Assembly (NCBI RefSeq): GCF_036013645.1 | Contig: NZ_CP107869.1 | Location: 1,426,001 to 1,490,000 of the forward strand | Length of the DNA: 64,000 nucleotides | Reading direction: 5' to 3' | Source: Streptomyces sp. NBC_00490 | Lineage (GTDB): Bacteria > Actinomycetota > Actinomycetes > Streptomycetales > Streptomycetaceae | Shown here: in pieces, positions 51,303 to 58,805 of the stretch | Layout: each line of letters starts with the position of its first letter | How positions within the stretch are numbered: the stretch's first letter is position 1 | Notes under the pieces: generated by a model | Databases searched by the model: none | Told to the model about the DNA's origin: nothing | The model's input: only the letters and a program-made list of their open reading frames with translations | Made by a program: the position numbers and the translations under genes

Positions 51303-52278
51303 ACACCGGCAGGGCCCACGGCGGCGGTCGCTTCGGGCCCTCCGCCGGCGTCTCCACCACCTTCAGGTCCACCTCCGTCGGCGCGTGCGTACCCGGACGG
51401 GCACCGGTCGTGGCCGCGCGCAGGGCCGCAACGAAGGCGAGACAGGTGTCGTAGCGGGCGTCGGGGCTCTTGGCGAGGCCGCGCGCGAACACGGCGTCGA
51501 CGTCCGGGGCGAGGTCGGGGCGGGACGCGGTCAGCGGGGGCGGATCGTCGTACTGGTGGGCCCACAGCAGGGCCATGTCGTCGTCGCGGCGGAAGGGCGG
51601 GTGCCCGGCGAGGGCTTCGTAGACGACGCAGGCGAAGCCGTACACGTCGCAGCGTCCGTCGACCGGCTTGCCGGAGATCTGCTCCGGCGCCACGTAGTCC
51701 AGGGTGCCCACGAACTGACCGACCGTGGTGAAGCCGGTCAGGGACAACGACTTCTTGGTCAGGCCGAAGTCGGTGAGGTAGGAGTGCTCGGGATGGTCGC
51801 TGTCGGTGCCGCGGGCGACCAGGATGTTCCCGGGCTTCACGTCCCGGTGGACGAGCCCGTGCTCGTGGGCGGCGTCCAGCGCCGAGGCGATCTGGGCGGC
51901 GATGCGCAGGGCGACGGCGGGCACCAACGGGCCCCGGCGGTCCAGGAGATGACGCAGGTCGCTGCCCTCGACGTAGCGCATCGCGATGTACAGGACGCCG
52001 TCCGTCTCGCCCGCCTCGAAGACGGGCACGATGTGCGGGTGGTCGATCGCGGCGGCGGCCCGGGACTCGTGGGTGAAGCGGCGGCGGAAGGTGTCGTTGC
52101 GGGCGAGTTCGGGGGCGAGGAGCTTGAGCGCCACCGTGCGCTCCAGTCGCAGGTCGCGGGCGCGGTAGACGACCGCCATGCCGCCACGGCCGATCTCGCG
52201 CTCGATGCGGTAGCCGGCGACCTGGCGCCCGATCAGCTCGGAGGGTCGGCCGGAGAAGAGGCTCGTGTCACGGGCCAT
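51289..52278 (-). CDS. Soluble Ser/Thr protein kinase (PknB-like domain)
   Basis: A 329-residue Hanks-type kinase with all active-site motifs: Gly loop IGRGGMAVVY, Lys in VALKLLAP, HRDVKPGNIL, DFG in LTDFGLTKK, and activation segment GTLDYVAPEQISG. No membrane helix or sensor domain is present, so it should be cytoplasmic. The start overlaps the end of the SH3-like gene by 11 bases, and the FHA-ABC transporter gene lies just upstream. FHA domains bind phosphothreonine, so the transporter is the natural candidate substrate or partner. Confidence 0.92.
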   Translation of the reverse strand: MARDTSLFSGRPSELIGRQVAGYRIEREIGRGGMAVVYRARDLRLERTVALKLLAPELARNDTFRRRFTHESRAAAAIDHPHIVPVFEAGETDGVLYIAMRYVEGSDLRHLLDRRGPLVPAVALRIAAQIASALDAAHEHGLVHRDVKPGNILVARGTDSDHPEHSYLTDFGLTKKSLSLTGFTTVGQFVGTLDYVAPEQISGKPVDGRCDVYGFACVVYEALAGHPPFRRDDDMALLWAHQYDDPPPLTASRPDLAPDVDAVFARGLAKSPDARYDTCLAFVAALRAATTGARPGTHAPTEVDLKVVETPAEGPKRPPPWALPVFRGG

Positions 52279-52807
52279 CAGGGGTCACGACCTGTGTGGC
52301 GGCGTGGTCCGCGACGGCGGCCCGGGGTGCCTCGTCCGTCGCGAAGGTGCTCAGACGGGTGCCGTCGGCGTACACCCAGCGGCCGTGCTGGGCGTCGTAG
52401 AGCCATACGGACTCGCCGTCGACCACGACTCCGACGCGCCGGCCGCGGGTACGCGCCTGGAAGGCCTCGCCGTCGAGGCCGCCCGAGGCGAGCTCCTCCA
52501 CCGCGGTCCGGTAGTCGCCCAGGGTCTGCTCGGCGCGGGCCAGCAGGGGCCGTGGGTCCGCGGTGCGGGCGAGCGGGCCGTCCGCGGCGGGCGGATCCGG
52601 GGGGACGGCGACCAGGAAGCGGCCGTCGACCCAGGCCGACCAGCCATTGGCGCACCGGACGTGTCCCCAGTCGCCGCGCCGCTCCACCAGCTGGACCGGC
52701 AGCAGCGGATCGAGGGGGACGGTGGGCCGGGCGGGGTCGGGGGCCTCCCAGGCGGGCATGCCGTGCTGGGGGACGACGTGGGTGGGCCGGAAGCCGGGGG
52801 TCGCCAT
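52268..52807 (-). CDS. SH3-like domain hypothetical protein
   Basis: A 179-residue soluble protein. Residues ~35-75 (LLPVQLVERRGDWGHVRCANGWSAWVDGRFLV) have the pattern of a bacterial SH3 fold. A C-terminal domain includes RRVGVVVDGESVWLYDAQHGRWVYADGTRLSTF. No signal peptide or membrane helix is seen. It is sandwiched between the FHA-ABC transporter and the kinase on one strand with overlaps, so the three are probably one transcript; an adaptor role is an inference only. Confidence 0.72.
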   Translation of the reverse strand: MATPGFRPTHVVPQHGMPAWEAPDPARPTVPLDPLLPVQLVERRGDWGHVRCANGWSAWVDGRFLVAVPPDPPAADGPLARTADPRPLLARAEQTLGDYRTAVEELASGGLDGEAFQARTRGRRVGVVVDGESVWLYDAQHGRWVYADGTRLSTFATDEAPRAAVADHAATQVVTPDGP

Positions 52808-52816
52808 CGCGCGCGC

Positions 52817-55156
52817 CTACTTCCGCAGGACGGCCGGCTCGTGCCGGCGCAGCAGCCGGGACACGACGTAGCCGAAGACGGCCGACAGCACCACGAGCAT
52901 GGCCACGTTGAGCAGCCACACCCCCGCCGAGTGCCGGAACAGCGGGTCTGCGGTCAGCTCGCCGGGCACGATCCGGGCGAGCCCGACGGTGCCGGCCATC
53001 GCGCCGAGCGCCCATCGCGAGGGCACCAGCCAGGACAGCTGCTCCAGGCCGGGTACACCGTCGAGTTTGAGCAGGGCGCCGCAGAAGACCACCTGGACGA
53101 TGGCGAGCAGCACGAGCAGCGGCATCGTCACCTCCTCCTTGCGCACCAGCGCGGAGACCAGCAGGCCGAGCATCATCGCCGTGAACGCCAGCAGGGCGAC
53201 GGCGACGGTGATCTCGACAAGGGGCGGCATCAGCACGCCCTCGCCGCCCGGCGCGTTGAGGTCGACGCCGAACAGGCCGACCAGGGTCAGCACGACCGCC
53301 TGGAGCACGGTGATCGTGCCGAGGACGACGACCTTGGAGAGCAGGTACGCCGATCTGGACAGCCCCACGGCCCGCTCCCGCTGGTAGATCACGCGTTCCT
53401 TGACCAGCTCGCGCACGGCGTTGGCCGCCCCCGTGAGCACGCCGCCGACGCACAGGATCAGCAGCGCGTTCATCGCCGTCTCCTGCGTCAGCTTGCTGCC
53501 GGCCAGGGCGCGCGCCATCGCGCCCATCACGAACGGCAGGGCGATCATGATGACGAGGAAGGTGCGGTCGGCGACCAGTGCCGTGGTGTAGCGGCGGATC
53601 AGGGTGCCGAGCTGGGCGCCCCGGCTGCGGGGCCGGGGCGGTGGGGCGATGACGACCGGTCCGGACCGGGACACCCGGGGCTGCCCGGTCGCGTCGGAGA
53701 CGTACTGCCGGTGGAGGGACGAGGCGCGGAACTCTCCGGCCCAGTCCCGGCCCTGGTCCCGCTCGAAGGCCTCGAAGGCCTCCGGCCACTGCGCGTAGCC
53801 GAAGTAGGCGAGGGTGTCCTCGGGCGGGCCGTAGTAGGCGATCTTCCCACCGGGGGCGAGGACGAGGAGCCGGTCGCAGACGTCGAGGCTGAGGACGCTG
53901 TGGGTGACGACGATGACGGTGCGGCCGTCGTCGGCGAGGCCGCGCAGCATGTGCATCACCGAGCGGTCCATGCCGGGGTCGAGGCCCGAGGTCGGCTCGT
54001 CGAGGAAGAGGAGTGAGGGCTTGGTGAGCAGCTCCAGGGCGACGCTGACGCGCTTGCGCTGACCGCCGGAGAGGCTGTGCACGGCCTGGTCGGCGCGCTG
54101 TTCCAGACCCAGTTCGCGGATGACCTCCTCGACCCTGGCCTGCCGCTCTGCCTTGGCGGTGTCCTGCGGGAAGCGCAGTTCGGCGGCGTAGGTCAGGGCG
54201 GCGCGGACGGTGAGCTGGGCGTGCAGGATGTCGTCCTGCGGGACGAGGCCGATGCGCTGGCGCAGCTCGGCGTAGTCGCGGTACAGGTCGCGGCCGTCGT
54301 ACAGGACCGTGCCGTGGTCGGCGGGGCGCTGTCCGGTGAGGGCGCCCAGGAGGGTGGACTTGCCCGCGCCGCTCGGGCCGACGACCGCGAGCAGGCACTT
54401 CTCCCCCACCGGGAACGACACGTGCTCGAGGAGGGTCTTGCGGCCGTGGTCGACGGCGACGCTCAGATCCTGGACGTCGAGGGAGACCTCGCCGGTGTCG
54501 ACGTACTCCTGGAGCTCGTCGCCGACCAGGCAGAACGCCGAGTGGCCGATGCCGACGACATCGCCGGGGCCGAGCCGGGCGCTGGTGACGGGGCTGCCGT
54601 TGAGGTAGGTGCCGTTGTGGCTGCCCAGGTCGACGATCTCGTACGTCCCATCGGGGTGGGCGCGCAGCTCGGCGTGCCGGCGGGAGACGACCAGGTCGTC
54701 GATGACCAGGTCGTTGTCGGCGGCGCGGCCGATGCGGACGGTACGGGAGGGCAGCGGACGGACGGTGGTGGGCTGTCGGAAGGTGCCGGTGAGTGCGGGC
54801 ATGGACACCGCCGAGGGGCGTTCCCGGGGGGCCGGTGCGGTGCTGCTAAGCACCGCCCTGGGGCCGTCGGCGGGGTTGCCGAAGCGGATCACGCTGCCGG
54901 GGCCGACGCTCCACTCCTCGACACGGCGGCCGTCGGCGTAGGTGCCGTTCGTGCTGTGCTCGTCCTCCAGCGTCCAGTGGTCGGCCTGCGGGCGCAGCAC
55001 CGCGTGGTGCCACGAGACCCGGGCGTCGTCGATGAAGATGTCGCTCAGTGGATCGCGCCCGACGTGGTAGTCGCGGCCCGGACTCATCACCGTGGATCCC
55101 GTGTCGGTCTCCAGGACGAGTTCAGGCGCGGTCGGCGTGTTCGGCCGCTCTGCCAT
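52817..55156 (-). CDS. ABC transporter with two FHA domains, ATPase and ABC-2 permease in one chain
   Basis: A 779-residue fusion. Two FHA domains come first: ~10-95 (YHVGRDPLSDIFIDDARVSWHHAVL, STNGTYADG) and ~140-215 (VRIGRAADNDLVIDDLVVSRRHAEL, SHNGTYLNG). The ATPase follows (~235-450) with Walker A GPSGAGKSTLL, signature LSGGQRKRVSVAL and Walker B LLFLDEPTSGLDPG. The last ~260 residues form an ABC-2 permease with six helices. It resembles ABCG-type half-transporters such as mycobacterial Rv1747, whose FHA domains bind phosphothreonine made by PknF. The Ser/Thr kinase two genes downstream is the likely regulator. Confidence 0.92.
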   Translation of the reverse strand: MAERPNTPTAPELVLETDTGSTVMSPGRDYHVGRDPLSDIFIDDARVSWHHAVLRPQADHWTLEDEHSTNGTYADGRRVEEWSVGPGSVIRFGNPADGPRAVLSSTAPAPRERPSAVSMPALTGTFRQPTTVRPLPSRTVRIGRAADNDLVIDDLVVSRRHAELRAHPDGTYEIVDLGSHNGTYLNGSPVTSARLGPGDVVGIGHSAFCLVGDELQEYVDTGEVSLDVQDLSVAVDHGRKTLLEHVSFPVGEKCLLAVVGPSGAGKSTLLGALTGQRPADHGTVLYDGRDLYRDYAELRQRIGLVPQDDILHAQLTVRAALTYAAELRFPQDTAKAERQARVEEVIRELGLEQRADQAVHSLSGGQRKRVSVALELLTKPSLLFLDEPTSGLDPGMDRSVMHMLRGLADDGRTVIVVTHSVLSLDVCDRLLVLAPGGKIAYYGPPEDTLAYFGYAQWPEAFEAFERDQGRDWAGEFRASSLHRQYVSDATGQPRVSRSGPVVIAPPPRPRSRGAQLGTLIRRYTTALVADRTFLVIMIALPFVMGAMARALAGSKLTQETAMNALLILCVGGVLTGAANAVRELVKERVIYQRERAVGLSRSAYLLSKVVVLGTITVLQAVVLTLVGLFGVDLNAPGGEGVLMPPLVEITVAVALLAFTAMMLGLLVSALVRKEEVTMPLLVLLAIVQVVFCGALLKLDGVPGLEQLSWLVPSRWALGAMAGTVGLARIVPGELTADPLFRHSAGVWLLNVAMLVVLSAVFGYVVSRLLRRHEPAVLRK

Positions 55157-55208
55157 GCCGAAATTCTACCGATTCGTCCAGATGTGCGCCTGGCGCGGGC
55201 TCGGAGGC

Positions 55209-55619
55209 TCAGCCCACCGACACGACCAGAGCCGGGATCGTCCGCTGCATCCGCAGGGCGTCCACCGACTCGGCGAGCAGCTCGTACTCGGTGGTTTCGT
55301 CGCAGGTGGCGATCCGGATCAGCCGTCCGGCCGCCAACTCCTCGGCGACCAGATCCTGTTGGGCGTCGTTCCCGCACCAGGCGCGCAGCACGGCGGGCAC
55401 GTCGGGGACGGTGTCGGCGACCGGGACGAGGGCGCCCGCCGGTAAGTGCTCGGCGTCGGGCTGCGGGTCGAGCCGCTCGGCGATCCAGGCGGCCCGGTCG
55501 CGCAGCCACCAGAGCGCCAGGGCGAGGGTCGGGGCCCGGTAGCTGCCCAGGGGTACGCCGATACGTTTCCCCTCGCACGTTCCGTACGCGGTGACATGGC
55601 ACAGGAATTCGTCGTGCAC
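55209..55619 (-). CDS. Hypothetical protein
   Basis: About 136 residues, soluble, no recognised family: HDEFLCHVTAYGTCEGKRIGVPLGSYRAPTLALALWWLRDRAAWIAERL, then a helical C-terminal half with TCDETTEYELLAESVDALRM. Start is uncertain: GTG 55619 has GGGGGA six bases upstream; GTG 55625 is the alternative. It lies upstream of the FHA-ABC gene on the same strand with a 52-base gap and might share its transcript. Confidence 0.62.
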   Translation of the reverse strand: MHDEFLCHVTAYGTCEGKRIGVPLGSYRAPTLALALWWLRDRAAWIAERLDPQPDAEHLPAGALVPVADTVPDVPAVLRAWCGNDAQQDLVAEELAAGRLIRIATCDETTEYELLAESVDALRMQRTIPALVVSVG

Positions 55620-55968
55620 GTTCACTCCCCCGGTGCGTAGTGCGCCTCTCGGCTTGCCTCGCTTTCCATGCGGCTCTCGTGCTTGCGGGTACCCAGGGCT
55701 CATGTGCGGTGCGTGATCACATCCTCGCTGGATGTGAATACCCTGTCAGTTTGAGTATGTTCACTACTGAAACACTGTCACCATGACTTTCCGGCCAGTC
55801 TCCTGGCATATTCACCAGGGCAGTTGGCCGAAATCCGGTGGCTGTCGGCATTACCCCAGGGGTAATCGACGCTCCGCGGCGCTGCGGGCAAGGTTGCGGT
55901 ACCGGGTCACCACGACCGGGATCCGGTTCCTGACCAGCAGAGACGACCTCAATGGAGGCTGATTCCGC
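55620..55968. other. Long A/T-richer intergenic region (349 bp)
   Basis: The stretch 55730-55870 is lower in G+C than its surroundings. ATTACCCC-A-GGGGTAAT at 55850-55866 is a perfect dyad and may be an operator, 102 bases before the NTF2-like gene. No convincing -35/-10 pair or further gene was found. Confidence 0.45.
55850..55866. promoter_or_regulatory. Palindrome ATTACCCC-A-GGGGTAAT
   Basis: Perfect 8-bp arms around one base. The flanks are A/T-rich for this genome. The binding protein is not recognised. Confidence 0.4.
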
Positions 55969-56352
55969 ATGCCCGCCGACACCGACCGTTACGAGAGTGC
56001 CGTCGCCCGTTACTTCGAGGCCTGGAACGCCGTCGATCAGGAGACGCTGGCCAAAGCGGTGGCCGCCGCCTGGGCCCCGGACGGCACCTACACCGACCCA
56101 CTGGCCGACGTGGGCGGCCATGAGCAGATCGCCGCGGTGATCGCGGCGGCGCACGAGCAGTTCCCGGGGTTCGCCTTCCGTCCCGCCGGAGTCGTGGACG
56201 GCCATCACGACACCGCGCGCTTTTCCTGGGAGCTGGTGAACGAGACCGACGCAAGCGCACCCGTCGCCGGCTTCGACGTCATCACGCTGGACGAGAAGGG
56301 CCGTATCCGGTCGGTGCTCGGATTTCTGGACCGGGTGCCCGCCGGGGCGTGA
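55969..56352 (+). CDS. SnoaL/NTF2-like protein
   Basis: A 127-residue single-domain cone-fold protein: YESAVARYFEAWNAVDQETLAKAVAAAWAPDGTYTDPLADVGGHEQI, ARFSWELVNETDASAPVAGFDVITLDEKGRIRSVLGFLDRVP. Small NTF2-like proteins of this kind include isomerases and binding proteins; no catalytic set can be assigned. GGAGG lies about eleven bases before the ATG. A strong hairpin follows its stop. Confidence 0.85.
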   Translation: MPADTDRYESAVARYFEAWNAVDQETLAKAVAAAWAPDGTYTDPLADVGGHEQIAAVIAAAHEQFPGFAFRPAGVVDGHHDTARFSWELVNETDASAPVAGFDVITLDEKGRIRSVLGFLDRVPAGA

Positions 56353-56362
56353 TGAGTTTTGG

Positions 56363-56418
56363 CGCTCGCGAGGGTCTCCTGAACGGGAGGTCTCCTGGAC
56401 GGGAGACCCGCGCGAGCG
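56363..56418 (+). repeat. Long hairpin containing a 16-bp tandem repeat, between NTF2-like and DUF1905 genes
   Basis: CGCTCGCG-a-GGGTCTCC (56363-56379) pairs with GGAGACCC-g-CGCGAGCG (56402-56418) with one mismatch over 17 positions. The inner part contains two nearly identical copies GGTCTCCTGAACGGGA / GGTCTCCTGGACGGGA. The stem ends one base before the AAAGG ribosome site of the DUF1905 gene, so it may be a terminator for the upstream gene, a 5' regulatory element for the downstream gene, or both. Confidence 0.65.
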
Positions 56419-56430
56419 AAAGGCGGCGCC

Positions 56431-56718
56431 ATGAGCACGATCGAGAAACTGGACCGGCACTTCACGGCCGAGCTGGTCAAGAGCCCCGCCGAAGGGGGCT
56501 GGACCTATCTCGTGTGGCCCGAGTCCGTCGCGTTCTTCGGCACGCGCGGGCTGGTCAAGGTGCGCGGCACGATCGACGGGCACCCGTTCCGGAGCTCCTT
56601 CATGGCCCTGGGCGACGGCACGCACAAGCTGCCCGTGAAGGCCGAGGTGCGCAGGGCCATCGGGAAGGAGGCGGGCGACACGGTGACCGTCCGCCTCCAG
56701 GAACGGCTTACTTCTTGA
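56431..56718 (+). CDS. DUF1905 domain-containing protein
   Basis: A 95-residue beta-barrel protein of the DUF1905 family: [62 protein letters not shown] and [13 protein letters not shown]. Function is unknown; the fold resembles OB-type barrels. It overlaps the convergent aldo/keto reductase gene by 11 bases. Confidence 0.85.
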   Translation: MSTIEKLDRHFTAELVKSPAEGGWTYLVWPESVAFFGTRGLVKVRGTIDGHPFRSSFMALGDGTHKLPVKAEVRRAIGKEAGDTVTVRLQERLTS

Positions 56719-57703
56719 GCACGGCGTCGATCCGGGCCAGCTCGTCCGCGTCGAAGTCGAGGTTGCGGATGGTGCCGACACTGTCCTCGATCTGCTGCGG
56801 GCTGCTCGCGCCGACCAGGGCGGAGGTCACCCGGCCACCGCGCAGGACCCAGGCCAGGGCCATCTGGGCCAGGGTCTGGCCGCGGGACTCGGCGATGTCG
56901 TTCAGCTCGCGCAGCTGGGCGACCAGGTCCTCGGTGAGCGCGTCGGAGTTCAGGAACGGGCTGTCGCTCGCGGCGCGCGAGTCCTCCGGGATGCCGTCGA
57001 GGTACCGCCCGGTGAGCATGCCCTGCTCCAGCGGGGAGAAGACGATCGAACCGACCTGGAGCTCGTCCAGGGCGTCCAGGAGACCCTCGTCCTCGGGGCG
57101 CCGGTCGAGCATCGAGTAGCGCGGCTGGTGGATGAGGAGCGGGGTGCCGAGCTCGCCGAGGATACGGGCGGCCTCGCGGGTCTGCTCCGCGGAGTAGTTG
57201 GAGACGCCGACGTAGAGCGCCTTGCCCTGCTGCACGGCCGAGTGCAGGGCGCCCATCGTCTCCTCCAGCGGAGTCTCCGGGTCGGGGCGGTGCGAGTAGA
57301 AGACGTCGACGTAGTCCAGGCCCATCCGCGTCAGGCTCTGGTCCAGGGAGGAGAGCAGGTACTTGCGGGAGCCCCACTCGCCGTAGGGGCCGGGCCACAT
57401 CAGATAGCCGGCCTTGGTGGAGATGATCAGCTCGTCGCGGTAGGCGGCGAGATCGGACTTCAGGGCCTCGCCGAAGGCGGACTCGGCGGCGCCGGGCGGC
57501 GGGCCGTAGTTGTTGGCCAGGTCGAAGTGGGTGACCCCGAGGTCGAAGGCGCGGCGCAGGATCGCGCGCTGCGTCTCGACGGTGCGGTCCGCCGGGCCGA
57601 AGTTGTGCCACAGGCCCAGCGAGATCGCGGGAAGCTTCAGGCCGCTGCGGCCGGTGCGCCGGTACGGCATGTCCGAGTAGCGGTCGGGGTGTGCGGTGTA
57701 CAA
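56708..57703 (-). CDS. Aldo/keto reductase, L-glyceraldehyde-3-phosphate reductase-like (YghZ/AKR14 group)
   Basis: A 331-residue NADPH-dependent reductase. Catalytic residues: Asp and Tyr in [13 protein letters not shown], Lys in [16 protein letters not shown], His in VFYSHRPDP. The phrase [20 protein letters not shown] is characteristic of YghZ-type enzymes that reduce L-glyceraldehyde 3-phosphate and methylglyoxal. The TTG at 57703 is used because GGAG lies six bases before it; the internal ATG at residue 12 has no better site. It is divergent from a LysR regulator. Confidence 0.9.
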   Translation of the reverse strand: MYTAHPDRYSDMPYRRTGRSGLKLPAISLGLWHNFGPADRTVETQRAILRRAFDLGVTHFDLANNYGPPPGAAESAFGEALKSDLAAYRDELIISTKAGYLMWPGPYGEWGSRKYLLSSLDQSLTRMGLDYVDVFYSHRPDPETPLEETMGALHSAVQQGKALYVGVSNYSAEQTREAARILGELGTPLLIHQPRYSMLDRRPEDEGLLDALDELQVGSIVFSPLEQGMLTGRYLDGIPEDSRAASDSPFLNSDALTEDLVAQLRELNDIAESRGQTLAQMALAWVLRGGRVTSALVGASSPQQIEDSVGTIRNLDFDADELARIDAVLKK

Positions 57704-57780
57704 CGCGACTCCAGAGGGGTTGGCACGGTTTCCTGAGAACCGCTGTCCACTCTTTCGCGACCTGGGGGCATTGGTCCAAC

Positions 57781-57815
57781 AGAAGAATCCGATGGAATTA
57801 AGCGGATACGCTTCT
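57781..57815. promoter_or_regulatory. Candidate LysR operator before its own gene
   Basis: ATCCG (57787-57791), 11 bases, CGGAT (57803-57807) is a dyad in a T-N11-A type layout, with outer arms AGAAG (57781-57785) and CTTCT (57811-57815). It ends six bases before the LysR ATG and lies in the divergent control region of the aldo/keto reductase. Confidence 0.4.
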
Positions 57816-57820
57816 CAGTC

Positions 57821-58738
57821 ATGGAACTCCGACATCTCCAGCACTTCGTCGCGGTCGCCGAGGACCAGCACTTCACCCGGGCGGCCGAGCGACTGCTGGT
57901 GTCCCAGTCGGGTCTGTCGGCCTCCATCCGGGCACTGGAGCGGGAGCTGCAGACGCCGTTGTTCGTACGGACCACCCGACGGGTGACGCTCACCCCCGCG
58001 GGCCGGGCGCTGCTGGGCGAGGCCGAGCGCATCCTCGCGCAGGTGCGGGCGGCTCACGAGGCGGTCGCCGCGGTGCAGGGGGTGCTGCGCGGGATGCTCG
58101 CGCTCGGGTCGGAGCAGTGCATCGCCGGGGTGCATGTGGCCGGCCTGCTCGCCGCGTTCCGGCGACGGCACCCGGATGTGGAGATCTGTCTGCGGCAGGC
58201 GGGCTCGGGCGCGCTCGCGGAGGAGGTCGCGGCCGGGCGCCTCGACATGGCCTTCGCGGTGCGGACGGCACAGGAGGACACCGACCAGCTGCGGGTCGTC
58301 CCGCTGGCCGGTGAGCCGATGACCGTCCTGTGCCACCCCGACCACCGGCTCGCGCGCGTCGGCGCGGCCGTGACGCCGGAGGATCTGGGCGGCGAGGTCT
58401 TCGTCGACTTCCACCCCGACTGGGGCCCGCGCCGCACCACCGACGCCGCGTTCGCCGCCGCGGGCGTACGGCGAGCGGTCGCGCTGGAGGTGAACGACGT
58501 GCACAGCCTCCTGGACCTAGTGGACGAGAACCTGGGCGTCGCCGTCGTACCGCGCCACTTCCGTCACAAGCGCCCGTCGCTGACCGCGCTGCCCGTGAAG
58601 GGCACCGGGGAGACCGTGTACGAGACGGTCGCCCTGCTGCCGCCCGAGCAGGCCACCAGCCCGGCGGCCCGGGCACTGATGGAGCTGCTGGAAACAGGGG
58701 GCGTAGGTACACCCTCGGACGGGGCCCACCCCTCCTGA
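57821..58738 (+). CDS. LysR-family transcriptional regulator
   Basis: A 305-residue regulator. Residues 1-60 are the winged helix-turn-helix (MELRHLQHFVAVAEDQHFTRAAERL, SQSGLSASIRALEREL) and the rest is a periplasmic-binding-protein-like effector domain (LALGSEQCIAGVHVAGLLAAF, ADHRLA-type PDHRLARVGAAV). Divergent placement suggests it controls the aldo/keto reductase and itself. A TGA stop at 58738 is followed after 67 bases by a carotenoid oxygenase gene, which may also be in its regulon. Confidence 0.92.
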   Translation: MELRHLQHFVAVAEDQHFTRAAERLLVSQSGLSASIRALERELQTPLFVRTTRRVTLTPAGRALLGEAERILAQVRAAHEAVAAVQGVLRGMLALGSEQCIAGVHVAGLLAAFRRRHPDVEICLRQAGSGALAEEVAAGRLDMAFAVRTAQEDTDQLRVVPLAGEPMTVLCHPDHRLARVGAAVTPEDLGGEVFVDFHPDWGPRRTTDAAFAAAGVRRAVALEVNDVHSLLDLVDENLGVAVVPRHFRHKRPSLTALPVKGTGETVYETVALLPPEQATSPAARALMELLETGGVGTPSDGAHPS

Positions 58739-58805
58739 CCCGGCCCGTCTCCCACCGCAGACTCGTGACCGTCCCTCACGGCAACTGCGGTCAGGAGTAC
58801 GGGAA

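Noticed and set aside
55687..55694. GGGTACCC as a further SigB-type promoter
   Set aside because: No GNNT element at 14-16 bases on either strand; only the self-complementary GGGTACCC is present.
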